From Rhizobium leguminosarum (lineage in GTDB: Bacteria; Pseudomonadota; Alphaproteobacteria; Rhizobiales; Rhizobiaceae): a stretch of 64,000 bases of DNA. Numbering within the stretch: position 1 is the first letter of the stretch; every line of letters starts with the position of its first letter. Shown piece by piece: positions 22,382 through 30,714 of the stretch. The position numbers and the translations under genes were made by a program. The stretch is from contig NZ_CP016290.1 of the NCBI RefSeq assembly GCF_001679785.1, positions 186,001 to 250,000 of the forward strand, written 5' to 3'. The notes beneath the pieces are model-generated. The model ran no database searches. It was not told the DNA's origin and was given only the letters and a program-made list of their open reading frames with translations.

Positions 22382-23554
22382 TCAGCCCCACAACGCTTTC
22401 CGTACGCTGGCCGGCCATTGCTTCACATCGAGCCCGTGATGATGGAAGAGGGCAAGGGCGATGCGCTCCAGTCCGAAGCCGACGCAGGCGGTGTGCGCGA
22501 CACTGCCGTCTTCGAGATTGAGACCCCACTTCGTGCCGAAGGCATCCTGATGGTAGTTGAAGCTCATGCAGGCGGTCGGATTGGCAGCCGAGGTGATCGG
22601 GATCAGAAGCTCGAACTTCAGGTTCTGGTCGCGCTGATTATTGGCGAGCATCTTGCCGGCGCGGCCGAAGAACGGATCATTGGCAACGTCGATCGTCACC
22701 TCGAGGCCGACAGCCTTCATCATCTCGACGCCGCGATCCATCCAGCGCTGACGGAAATCGGTGACGTGCAGCTCGGTGCCCATGCAGACATATTCACGCA
22801 TGCGGAACAACTGCTGGCGGGCCGGCGTCTCATCACAGAACACCCTCGGCTGCGAGCGGATGAAGGCGGTGAGCGCATCGTAGAGAAGCTCAAGCCACCA
22901 GGCGACCCGCGTGACCCAGGCGCCCAGCGTGCCGCGATCGATGATCACGCCGCAAGAGGCAAGCATCTGGGCTTGACGATGAAGCGGCAGATGCCAGGCA
23001 AACTTCGAAACCGCGATATGAGCTGCAAAGGCCGTGGTCACCATACCGCCATCCATCACGCGTGCTGGTGCGGGCGCTTGTACAATGGCATTCTCGCATG
23101 CCCGGCAGGCATAGCGTGGCCGGATCGTCCGCTTCACCCGGACAACCGCAGGCACGATGTCGAGCGCCTCGCTGACGTCCGTGCCAATACAATGGAGTTC
23201 GAACGAACAGCAGGGGCAAATCTTGCTCTCCGGCTCGATGAGCTCGTCATAACGCGGAAGGTGCTTGGGCAAATGGCCGATATTGCGAGCTGGCGATCGC
23301 CGTGCCTGGGTTTTGTCTTCACCGACCCGCGCGACATCGTCATTGGCAGCAACAGGAATGTCGCTCAGATCGCCAAGGTCAAGGATCGCCTGCGTCGGAT
23401 CGATTGTCGTCATCTTCTCCGATTTCGCCCCGAAGAGCTGCCCCTCAAGGAAGGCTACGCGCGCCTTGAGGTCGGCATTCTCCTCGTTGAGCGAGAGAAT
23501 GATCCGGGTCAGTTGCGCAGCGTCCTGGGGTAAGGGATCGTGTCGAAGCGGCAT
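22382..23554 (-). CDS. Chimera: IS66 transposase TnpC N-terminus fused to amino acid:carrier protein ligase C-terminus
   Basis: One uninterrupted frame starts at ATG 23554 ([20 protein letters not shown], the usual TnpC start; AGGA upstream). The first part is TnpC: a coiled coil, Cys pairs (CPCC, CRAC) of its zinc domain, and [11 protein letters not shown] where the catalytic Asp region begins. Directly after CDETP (about base 22822) it becomes the C-terminal half of an amino acid:[carrier protein] ligase, a homologue of class II seryl-tRNA synthetase that loads amino acids on carrier proteins. Class II motif 2 (LFRMREY) and motif 3 ([12 protein letters not shown]) are kept; motif 1 is lost. 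It ends KALWG eight bases before DUF1839. Whether the chimera is made or active is unknown. Confidence 0.8.
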   Translation of the reverse strand: MPLRHDPLPQDAAQLTRIILSLNEENADLKARVAFLEGQLFGAKSEKMTTIDPTQAILDLGDLSDIPVAANDDVARVGEDKTQARRSPARNIGHLPKHLPRYDELIEPESKICPCCSFELHCIGTDVSEALDIVPAVVRVKRTIRPRYACRACENAIVQAPAPARVMDGGMVTTAFAAHIAVSKFAWHLPLHRQAQMLASCGVIIDRGTLGAWVTRVAWWLELLYDALTAFIRSQPRVFCDETPARQQLFRMREYVCMGTELHVTDFRQRWMDRGVEMMKAVGLEVTIDVANDPFFGRAGKMLANNQRDQNLKFELLIPITSAANPTACMSFNYHQDAFGTKWGLNLEDGSVAHTACVGFGLERIALALFHHHGLDVKQWPASVRKALWG

Positions 23555-23602
23555 GACAGATCCTACCACGAAGGCCGGATTCCTCAAGCAAAACCAATAG
23601 GA

Positions 23603-23961
23603 TCAACCCGCTTTCAAGGGGCGTTTCACCGGGTTCTGCTTCACCCTTGTCCAGTCAATACCGGCCAGCAAAAGTGTGAGAACTCTTCCCGTGTCATCTG
23701 CATGGCGCCATCGCGGATCGGTGGCCAAACGAACTTGCCCGCCTCCAGCCACTTCGTCGCCAGGATCATGCCTGATCCGTCCCAATAAATGCAGCGAAGT
23801 CGATCGAGACGCTTGGCGCGGAACACGAACACGTCGCCACAATAGGGATCAGCCGCAAGCGCTGACGCCACCAATGCCACCAGGCCATTCATGCCGCGCC
23901 GGAAGTCGACAGGTCGCGTCGCAACCATGATCTTCACTCCACCAGGGGAAAGACCGATCAC
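23603..23961 (-). pseudogene. tnpB: IS66 Orf2 (TnpB), frameshifted near the C-terminus
   Basis: The start MIGLSPGGVKIMVATRPVDF and FRAKRLDRLRCIYWDGSGM are diagnostic of IS66 TnpB. The ATG at 23961 overlaps the tnpA stop as ATGA. The frame reads through to REEFSHFCWPVLTGQG and stops at 23641. The expected ending LLLAGIDWTRVKQNPVKRP is in another frame down to 23603. A one-base shift near 23680 therefore replaces the C-terminus. Confidence 0.8.
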
Positions 23962-24428
23962 CGGCGACCCCGCAACGCCGTTACTACCGCTTGCGCCAGC
24001 TCGGGCGCTACCGAGCCGCTCATGGTCAGCCGTGCGCCAGCAACCTCGATCTCAATCCGACCTGCGGCGAAGTGGGCGGCATCCGACGGCAAGGTCTCGG
24101 GCGACGTTCGCTCGCCAACCACGGTCACCGGCACGAATATCGCCTGTTGCGCGCAGGCCTTGGCCGAGCGACGAGAGGTCAGCCCGGCATCCCGACGCCA
24201 AACATTCAGCAAGCCGCGATTGACGCCCCAGCGCCGAGCAACAGCCGAGATGTTCACATCAGGTTCCGCGCTTTCCGCAAGGATGCGCGCCTTCTCCTCG
24301 TCAGTCCAATTCCGCCGCTGGCGCCGACCGGTGATCACCTCGATCCGACGATATTTTCCCTCATGCCTGGCTTCATGCATGCCTCCATCCATGACTTCAA
24401 GCATGGCATCAGCGCGATCTCCAACCAT
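23958..24428 (-). CDS. tnpA: IS66 Orf1 (TnpA), helix-turn-helix protein
   Basis: The 156-residue protein contains RRQRRNWTDEEKARILAES, then NISAVARRWGVNRGLLNVWR, the helix-turn-helix of IS66 TnpA/IS3 OrfA-type proteins. It ends GRIEIEVAGARLTMSG..., the usual C-terminal strand-rich region. ATG 24428 gives MVGDRADAMLEV; later ATG codons are possible starts. The stop overlaps the tnpB start. Confidence 0.85.
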   Translation of the reverse strand: MVGDRADAMLEVMDGGMHEARHEGKYRRIEVITGRRQRRNWTDEEKARILAESAEPDVNISAVARRWGVNRGLLNVWRRDAGLTSRRSAKACAQQAIFVPVTVVGERTSPETLPSDAAHFAAGRIEIEVAGARLTMSGSVAPELAQAVVTALRGRR

Positions 24429-24489
24429 CCCATTCCGCTCCTATCGGTGAAGGAGCTTATCTCGCGGCCTCGATCACAAAAGGAAAGGT

Positions 24490-24729
24490 GGGCTGTTCGT
24501 AGCGCTCACGATCGAAACCGCCATCGGGCGATACAAGGGGCTGATCGGGCGACGTGTGCGGGCTCGTTCGTTCGCCACCCAGCAGACAGAGGTCGCCATC
24601 GGTTGCATCGTTTTCAACCGCATGCTGGCATGTGGACGCCCGGAGTCTGTCCGGCGTCAAGTCAGGCAGGCATAACCGACAACATCAAAGGCCGAAATGC
24701 GTTCGATTTCATATCCGCGCACCAACGCC
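24490..24729 (+). mobile_element. IS5-family transposase C-terminal remnant with right end
   Basis: Plus-strand codons from about 24507 read ETAIGRYKGLIGRRVRARSF, then TQQTEVAIGCIVFNRMLACG and a stop at about 24674. This matches the remnant left of the NRPS. The end at about 24719-24729 (gcaccaacgcc) equals the right end at 4065-4075, so this is a copy of the same element type. Everything before the C-terminus is lost to IS66. Confidence 0.75.
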
Positions 24730-25027
24730 ATCTCCGCTTAATTTCTTCCTGCGTAAGGCGCAGTTCCAGATGGCCCGATTAACCGAAATTCTCGACATCC
24801 AATTAACAACATCGTCGTCACCTTTGTCCGCTTCGCGACACACATTCTTCTTCGCCCAATCCCATATTTTCCGCCCACCTCGTTGAAATAGCAGCGAATA
24901 ATTTTTCGTCAGCAAAATCGGCCGGCTTGGCACGAATCTTGCGAGCTATTGCGAGGCAGCGGAACGGCCGCCGCATCCAACTTGCGGGATAACCGCATTG
25001 CTTCGAACACATGAAGGAACGCCAAGC

Positions 25028-25659
25028 ATGCCCAACCTAAAGGTAGGTGACACCTCAATGGACTCCGCTGAACAATCCCTGATCGATCGCATCTGGACGG
25101 CGATAGAGGCGAAGGATTGGGAGACGGCACGTTCGTTATTAGAAGATGGCATCAGTGTTATGCCGGACAGCTTCTACCTACTCCAGTTATATGCAGACAT
25201 GTTGATTGACGAATTGCAAGACATGGAGGCCGGCTGCCTGATTCTACGCAAATTTGTCCGCCTTGCAATTGAGAAGGTCTCAAAAGACTGGCTTCTTGGA
25301 GCGATGTATCAACTCTTTGACTCATCGCATGACTACTCACGATTTCCATTTGGTGAACGCTTATCGATGGGCAAGGCGCTCTCCGAGCACATCCTGACAC
25401 TGTGCCAGTGGGAAAAGCCCACTCAAAGGCGGAATACTATCAGGCCATGGCCCACTTCTTCCATGAGATCGGCAACAACGACGTGGCAGTGGAGTTGTTC
25501 GAAATGGCTGTGACTTTGCTAAAGGGGCTGCAAGACGAAGTGAAGCAGCTAGCGCGATTGCTGAAGACACTGCCCGCCTGGGTTAATTCGGACGGGACTA
25601 ATAATCACGGGTTTAAGAGCAACAGCAATTTCGGAGGATGTAATGAACGGCAGACTTAG
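25028..25659 (+). pseudogene. Unknown tetratricopeptide-like protein, frameshifted
   Basis: From ATG 25028 (GAAGGAA upstream) the frame gives an acidic, helical protein: IDRIWTAIEAKDWETARSLL and SFYLLQLYADMLIDELQDME look like paired helices of a TPR-type solenoid. At about 25400 the reading changes: SEHILTLC continues better in another frame as GKAHSKAEYYQAMAHFFHEI, then NNDVAVELFEMAVTLLKGLQ, another TPR-like helix pair ending at 25659. The original frame stops at 25513. So this is either a pseudogene or a sequencing slip. No family was recognised. Its end overlaps the next gene. Confidence 0.5.
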
Positions 25660-26311
25660 AAAATCACGCATCTTAACATTTGACCAAATCACGAATATAG
25701 GAAGAATAGATGCGGTACCGCAACATACTTCTGTATCTAGCGCCGATCAATTCTCTAAGGACGGAGTATCAATTAACTCATACGGTCAGGGGAAACTCAT
25801 AGGCGTGGTGTATACAGTGCCTGCACATGGGCAAATTGATGTCGACTTCAATATTAAACTTCAGTGTGTTACTCCATCAGACGTTATTACATTGAACAAC
25901 ATGATAAAAGGAATGCTTGACGCTTCGCATTCTCATAAATTTGAGGAAACAGAATCGACGAACGTTAGCGGAGGCTTAGGATTCTTCGCTTTTTGGTCGG
26001 GCGGCGTGTCAGCAAGTTATAGTGATGTCAAACACACGTTGGACGGTTGGGGCCTGAGTGCGGAGGACCAGCGGAAAATCGTTAACGGCATGATGGAGAT
26101 CGCTCAGAAGGAGTCAACGTTCAACTACAAGGGCACTATATATAACCGCGACTTCGATTATGACGTGACCGGTAGTCTCTTTGCAATCGTTATGGATGCA
26201 ACAATCCAACAGGGGCAATATCACAAGCAACTGCGATTTTTGGCTCCCAAAGTACACCTCAATACAAATGACGGCGACAGCCTGCCGGTAGTTGGCACGC
26301 TATACTCCTGA
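25643..26311 (+). CDS. Hypothetical protein, unknown family
   Basis: The 222-residue protein starts at ATG 25643 with GGAGGAT just upstream, overlapping the end of the TPR-like frame, so the two were probably translated together. It has no signal peptide. The middle has a Gly/Ser-rich stretch (NVSGGLGFFAFWSGGVSASY) framed by polar segments. Later strand-like segments include YDVTGSLFAIVMDATIQQGQ and YHKQLRFLAPKVHL. Base composition is clearly more AT-rich than the flanking genes, indicating a foreign origin. I recognise no domain and propose no function. Confidence 0.6.
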   Translation: MNGRLRKSRILTFDQITNIGRIDAVPQHTSVSSADQFSKDGVSINSYGQGKLIGVVYTVPAHGQIDVDFNIKLQCVTPSDVITLNNMIKGMLDASHSHKFEETESTNVSGGLGFFAFWSGGVSASYSDVKHTLDGWGLSAEDQRKIVNGMMEIAQKESTFNYKGTIYNRDFDYDVTGSLFAIVMDATIQQGQYHKQLRFLAPKVHLNTNDGDSLPVVGTLYS

Positions 26312-26420
26312 TGTATCGCGCTCGCCGAACGTGGCTTGGCTCCTGTATTGCGGACAGACGATTCACAAAACATGGCAGCACCAAAGCCATTAAACGTCGT
26401 CAGAAAGGAGTTATACGGGC

Positions 26421-26720
26421 ATGGATTACTACCCAGCGCAGATAATATCTAATGGCGTAAATAAAAGCGTAAAGATCTATCGTCTTCATGGGATCGATAA
26501 GGCGCAAGCAATACAGCGGCTGAAGGACGGCAAGGACGTATATACGACCAAATCAAAGGCTAATACTCTGGCGAAGGAGCTCAGCCAAGGCCAGGGCAGT
26601 TGGAAGGACGACGCCCATGTGACCGGTGGCTATCGGCACTACCATGACGTAAAGCACCACTACCGCAGCCACATTTTTTTTGGCGAACCAAAAGCCCAAA
26701 CCCACGAGGATTCCTCCTGA
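26421..26720 (+). CDS. Hypothetical His-rich small protein
   Basis: The 99-residue protein starts at ATG 26421 with AAAGGAG upstream. The C-terminal half has a dense His pattern (GGYRHYHDVKHHYRSHIFFG), preceded by a Lys-rich helix (YTTKSKANTLAKELSQGQ). Such compact His clusters near a C-terminus occur in several small polymorphic-toxin domains, but this is only a resemblance. No partner that looks like an immunity protein follows; IS6 sequence starts 12 bp downstream. It belongs to the AT-richer cassette with the two frames before it. Confidence 0.5.
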   Translation: MDYYPAQIISNGVNKSVKIYRLHGIDKAQAIQRLKDGKDVYTTKSKANTLAKELSQGQGSWKDDAHVTGGYRHYHDVKHHYRSHIFFGEPKAQTHEDSS

Positions 26721-26731
26721 AGGGTTAAAAT

Positions 26732-27403
26732 GGGCCTGTCGCAAATTTTTCCGCTTAACCCTATGTTGACCATCCGCAGAGAATTTGCGGGCCTGTCGCA
26801 AACATTTTCGGAGCGCGCGATTATCCCTTGAGCATCTTCAGTTTCATGCTTTGTTAACTTTCTGCAGTCCGAAGAGGCGCGCAAGCAGATCGTTCTGATC
26901 GTTGATGGTCCAGCTGCCCGAGAGGCCGAAGCCTTTCCTCAGCCACAGCATCGCCTCGAAACCCGCGATGGTTCGCCGCGCCGTGTTGAAAGATTGGAAG
27001 CCACCGATTTTTGGCATGTTCTTCTTTACCCGGAAATGGTCACTTTCGATGCCTTGCTGGAGGTGCTTGGTGACATAGTGGACGGGGTCCGGATGTAGAA
27101 GCCCATCATCAACCGACGTTTTGATCGTTGACGGGAAGGTGTTGGCCCCGTCCGTCCCGATCTTATTCGGCGACAACAAGGGCTCGTCTTTGAGCATCTT
27201 GCGGAAGAACCGTTTGGCGGCGTCGAGATCGCGCTTCGCCGTCAACAGGAAGTCCATCGGATTGCCGTGTTTGTCGATGGCCCGATATAGGTATCGCCAT
27301 TTGCCGCGGATCTTGACATAGGTCTCATCGACGCGAACAGAGCCGCAATGTGGCCGGCGGAACTGACGCAGCCGCTTCTCAATCATCGGCGCGTAGGCCA
27401 ATA
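26732..27403 (-). mobile_element. IS6-family element, 5' truncated, with two terminal-repeat copies
   Basis: The transposase C-terminal two-thirds is present (minus, about 27403 to 26844): HCGSVRVDETYVKIRGKWRY (catalytic Asp), IGTDGANTFPS and SDHFRVKKNMPKIGGFQSFN (catalytic Glu region absent or altered). The N-terminal helix-turn-helix part is missing where the NTPase gene joins. The terminal repeat GGGCCTGTCGCAAA occurs twice, at 26732-26745 and 26789-26802, 57 bp apart, which is unusual for a single end. Confidence 0.75.
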
Positions 27404-28392
27404 CCCGCGCCCTTTTCGAGATCATAGCTACCCCAAGGATCTTCAATGAAGAAGAGCCGCGGACCGGTGTTCCGCAAGACCCGCGCGGCCGACGGGTCGT
27501 TGTTAGGCCCAAGCGTGACAAGATCCATTCCGCCTCCGAGCTTCAAAGCTCGGTCGCACAGCGCCATCGCTGCTACGGTCTTCCCCGTGCCAGACGGCCC
27601 GCGAATGACAATCGCATTTCTCTCTCTGAAGAGCGCCTGCATTCGATCGAAATTCGACGGCGGCACGAACGCTTCGAGATCTGGTGCGCTTGCAAGTCGG
27701 CCACCAAATGCTCGGATCGTCGAGACGAGGTCGTCCTTTGCCCAAACGCCGGGAGTGTCACCCGCCATCCTTAGCTTCGCCTCTTCTCGAAGTTTCTTTC
27801 GGCATCGATTTCGAAGACGGCTCGGGACATTCAAGAGATCGCACAGAATGTCATTGATCTCATGGCCGATGAGCTTTTCGGTCAACCCAGCCCACACGCC
27901 AATGCGTCCTTCAGAACCGGCTGGGAGCGCTTTCTTCACCTCGCGTGGCAGTTGATCAGTTGGCGGCTCGATGAAACTTTCCACGGCCAAATTTCTTGCC
28001 GTCCCCTTCAGCGCGGCATTAGTGATCAGCATGTAGCGCGTATCTGGATCGATGAGATGTTCGCTGGCGGGACGGCGGCGTTTGCCGTGTTTCAGTAGCC
28101 TCGCAAGGTCGGCGGCGGACCAGGGCTCTCCATTCTTGCATTTCACCTGGATAACAAGCTTGCCACCATTCGCAACGGTGCTTGCTTGAACGCGGCCAAC
28201 ACCGACCTCTGCGAGGTCAACTTCTAGATCTTCGTCGTCTGCTGGCTCAAGCACGATGCGAGAAGCGGACTTTTCGATCAGCAGCATTTGCAGAGCCGCG
28301 AACACGGAGACGTCAATCTGGTACTCGAATCCAGCAAGCGCGGCCTTGGCGCCGCTGTTGTCTGCCCGCGGAGAAAACGTCGATTTGGTCAT
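27403..28392 (-). pseudogene. NTPase with N-terminal nuclease-like domain, 3' end removed by IS6
   Basis: From ATG 28392 (MTKSTFSPRADNSGAKAALA) about 330 residues are native. Residues 20-130 resemble the Cap4/DUF4297-type PD-(D/E)xK nuclease fold: GFEYQIDVSVFAALQML, acidic EDLEVDL at 54-60 and IQVKCKN with QVK at 82-84. A P-loop follows: GPSGTGKT at 265-272 and Walker B LFFIEDPWG at 313-321, as in STAND-type NTPases. The gene then runs into IS6 sequence and stops at 27379. Nuclease-plus-STAND architecture is known from anti-phage proteins such as Avs. Assigning this one is inference, and the truncated form lacks the sensor part. Confidence 0.55.
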
Positions 28393-29285
28393 TGGTCAAG
28401 CTTGGGGGTAATAATCAGATGCACAGTTCGGTCACGCCTCCGAAGGAACCAGCCGCCATATCTGCAGCGTCATGATTGATTTCAGGTTCAATCAGTCGAG
28501 TTTCAAGCACTTGATGGTCGACCGCTACAGACGAGGATAGACGCCGATACCCGTTGTAAATCAATTGGCATCACCTCTCCTGCGGCGATCGGTCAATCGA
28601 TTGCGCAAAGCTCGATGATCAGAAAATCGTGCCATGCACCTTCCACATATCGTCGACGATCGAGATGCCGGCGACCATATCGCCTGAATCCGGAAATTGA
28701 ACAAATTCGCCCTCGCCCGACTGACCGACATTCTCAAGGTAATACACAGAGGAATTTCCCGGCATCTGCTTGCCAAGCCGTTTGAGATAGGCGAAATGTT
28801 CCGACGAATGAATATCCTGTCGCGTGACAAACGCCAGAATTCGTCCTGCCAGCTGGGATATGTCAGGCGCTCGCCCAAGCAGCACGCGCCCCTTATCCGG
28901 GGCCACTGGAAAAGCGCTATCCCCCGCAACGATGGCCGCCGCGGTCACCTGCGAAAGGATAGCTGACGTCGACGCCGGAATTGCCTCGTCCTGGGACCTC
29001 GCCGGCATGGTCTCGTCAAATAAAACACCGATGATCTTGTTCAGCGTCGCGCTGCTACGAGGCACGAAGTGCGTCTGTGGCACTCGAGCGTTGGTGGATG
29101 GCATGCTTTCCAGTGCGATTCTCGATGGATCGGCCTTATCCATCCCGATGCGGCGCGCATAAGTCCTGCCTGGGGTCTGAACAACAGCGAAGTCACCGTT
29201 GCAAACCTCGGAGGTCAGCGAGACGATCAGCGTTTGTCCTGGAAAGGCCACTAGTACCACGCCACAGAGATTATGACGGTTTGTC

Positions 29286-29570
29286 TTATCGTAGAATTGG
29301 CAGGGCTTCTGGTGGGATGAGAAGTTGGATGCTGCGTGCGGCGCCTGGCACGCGAGATATAAAACCCGCCTTCTCGAGGGTCAGCACCATCTGGTGAACA
29401 GACGGAGCCGTAACGCCGAAGTGGCGACGCATGTCGGCTTCGGCCGGAGGCTGTTTGAAGATGCGGCTGTAGGCGTAGATGAAGGCCAGGTACTGGCCTT
29501 GGATCTGCGTAAGGCCCCGTCTTGCCGTTGCGGCTTGCGGGTCAAGTGAGGGACTCATTTTGGGATTCAT
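29286..29570 (-). CDS. LexA/MarR-like helix-turn-helix protein inside IS630
   Basis: This small protein of about 94 residues is divergent from the transposase. It contains LTQIQGQYLAFIYAYSRIFK, then PPAEADMRRHFGVTAPSVHQMVLTLEKAGF (in two parts), a winged helix-turn-helix like the LexA N-terminal domain, and GAARSIQLLIPPEALP. It starts at ATG 29570 or GTG 29582 and lacks the LexA protease domain. It lies wholly between the IS ends, so it is an accessory gene of the element, perhaps a repressor of transposase expression; that role is inferred from the divergent layout. Confidence 0.7.
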   Translation of the reverse strand: MNPKMSPSLDPQAATARRGLTQIQGQYLAFIYAYSRIFKQPPAEADMRRHFGVTAPSVHQMVLTLEKAGFISRVPGAARSIQLLIPPEALPILR

Positions 29571-29598
29571 CTGCGTCTCCACGCTGAAGGAGGTGTCG

Positions 29599-30714
29599 AT
29601 GAATATAAAGTTTCACATAGAGCTTAGCCAATCGGAACGTGACCAACTGGCCGCTTTGTTGAGCGGGGGGTGCCACAGGTCGCGCAAGATCAAGCGCGCC
29701 CAGATCCTGGTCGCAGCGAACGAAGGCTTCAGCGACGAGGTGATCGCGGCAACCTTGAACGTCAGCGGATCGACGATTTACCGGACCAAACGCCGGTTTG
29801 TGGAAGCCAATCTGGAAGGGGCGCTCAGCGAAGAACCGCGCCCGGGTGTTGAGCGCAAGCTATCGAGCAAGGAGGAGGCGCTGTTGGTAGCGACCGCCTG
29901 CTCAAAGCCGCCGCCCGGGCGAGCCCGCTGGACCCTGGAGCTTCTGGCAGATGAGATGGTCCGGCTCACCGATCATGACCAGTTGTCCTCGGAGACCGTG
30001 CGTCGCCGGCTGGCTGAGAACCATCTCAAGCCTTGGCGCAAAGACATGTGGTGCATCCCAAAGATCGATGGGGAATACGTCGCGCGCATGGAGGATGTTC
30101 TCGACCTCTACGCAGAAACGCCTGATCCACAAAGGCCCGTGGTCTGCTTCGACGAGAGCCCGACCCAACTCATCGGCGAAGTGCGCGAGCCCATTGCGGC
30201 CAAGCCTGGCCAGCTTGAACGCTACGATTGCGAGTATCGCCGAAACGGCACGGTCAATCTGTTTGTCTTCATGGACGCCCACCGGCCCTGGCGCAGGGTG
30301 AAGGTCACCGATCGGCGAACCAACCAAGACTTCGCCGAGTGCATGCGCGAACTGGTCGACGTCGATTATCCCGACGCGCCGATCATCCGCGTGGTGATGG
30401 ACAACCTCTCCACTCATTCCGCCGGGGCGCTTTACGACGCATTTCCCGCCCCGCAAGCTCGAAGGGTGCTGAAGCGACTGGAGTTCCACCACACGCCCAA
30501 GCACGCCAGTTGGCTCAACATGGTCGAGATCGAGATCGGTGTCCTGCGTAGCCAATGCCTCGACCGTCGTATCGACAACAAAGACACCATAATCGCCGAA
30601 GTCGCAGCCTGGGAGCAGCAACGCAACGCCCACGGCGCAAAGATCCAATGGATGTTCACAACCGAAAATGCCCGCAAAAAGCTCCGTAAAGCTTACCCCG
30701 TCAAAGAGTCATAA
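29599..30714 (+). CDS. IS630-family transposase
   Basis: The 371-residue DDE transposase starts at ATG 29599 with AAGGAGG upstream. The N-terminal helix-turn-helix is EVIAATLNVSGSTIYRTKRR, with a second one around LSSETVRRRLAENHLKPWRK. Catalytic segments are VVCFDESPTQL, IRVVMDNLSTHSAG and HASWLNMVEIEIGVL, the D-D-E arrangement of IS630. The frame is intact and full length, so the element may still be active. Confidence 0.93.
   Translation: MNIKFHIELSQSERDQLAALLSGGCHRSRKIKRAQILVAANEGFSDEVIAATLNVSGSTIYRTKRRFVEANLEGALSEEPRPGVERKLSSKEEALLVATACSKPPPGRARWTLELLADEMVRLTDHDQLSSETVRRRLAENHLKPWRKDMWCIPKIDGEYVARMEDVLDLYAETPDPQRPVVCFDESPTQLIGEVREPIAAKPGQLERYDCEYRRNGTVNLFVFMDAHRPWRRVKVTDRRTNQDFAECMRELVDVDYPDAPIIRVVMDNLSTHSAGALYDAFPAPQARRVLKRLEFHHTPKHASWLNMVEIEIGVLRSQCLDRRIDNKDTIIAEVAAWEQQRNAHGAKIQWMFTTENARKKLRKAYPVKES

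Larger units (their letters stand above)
22823..24450 (-). mobile_element. IS66-family element, truncated inside tnpC
   Basis: The minus-strand order is tnpA, tnpB, tnpC, as in IS66. TnpC stops at its catalytic-region start where host ligase sequence begins (about 22822), so the downstream end is missing. tnpB has a frameshift. I could not define a clear upstream terminal repeat near 24430-24470. The element replaced the 5' half of the ligase gene and whatever preceded it. Confidence 0.75.

Noticed and set aside
22238..23533. 431-codon plus-strand frame opposite the TnpC-ligase chimera
   Set aside because: Opposes two recognisable protein segments in the chimera and shows no domain of its own.
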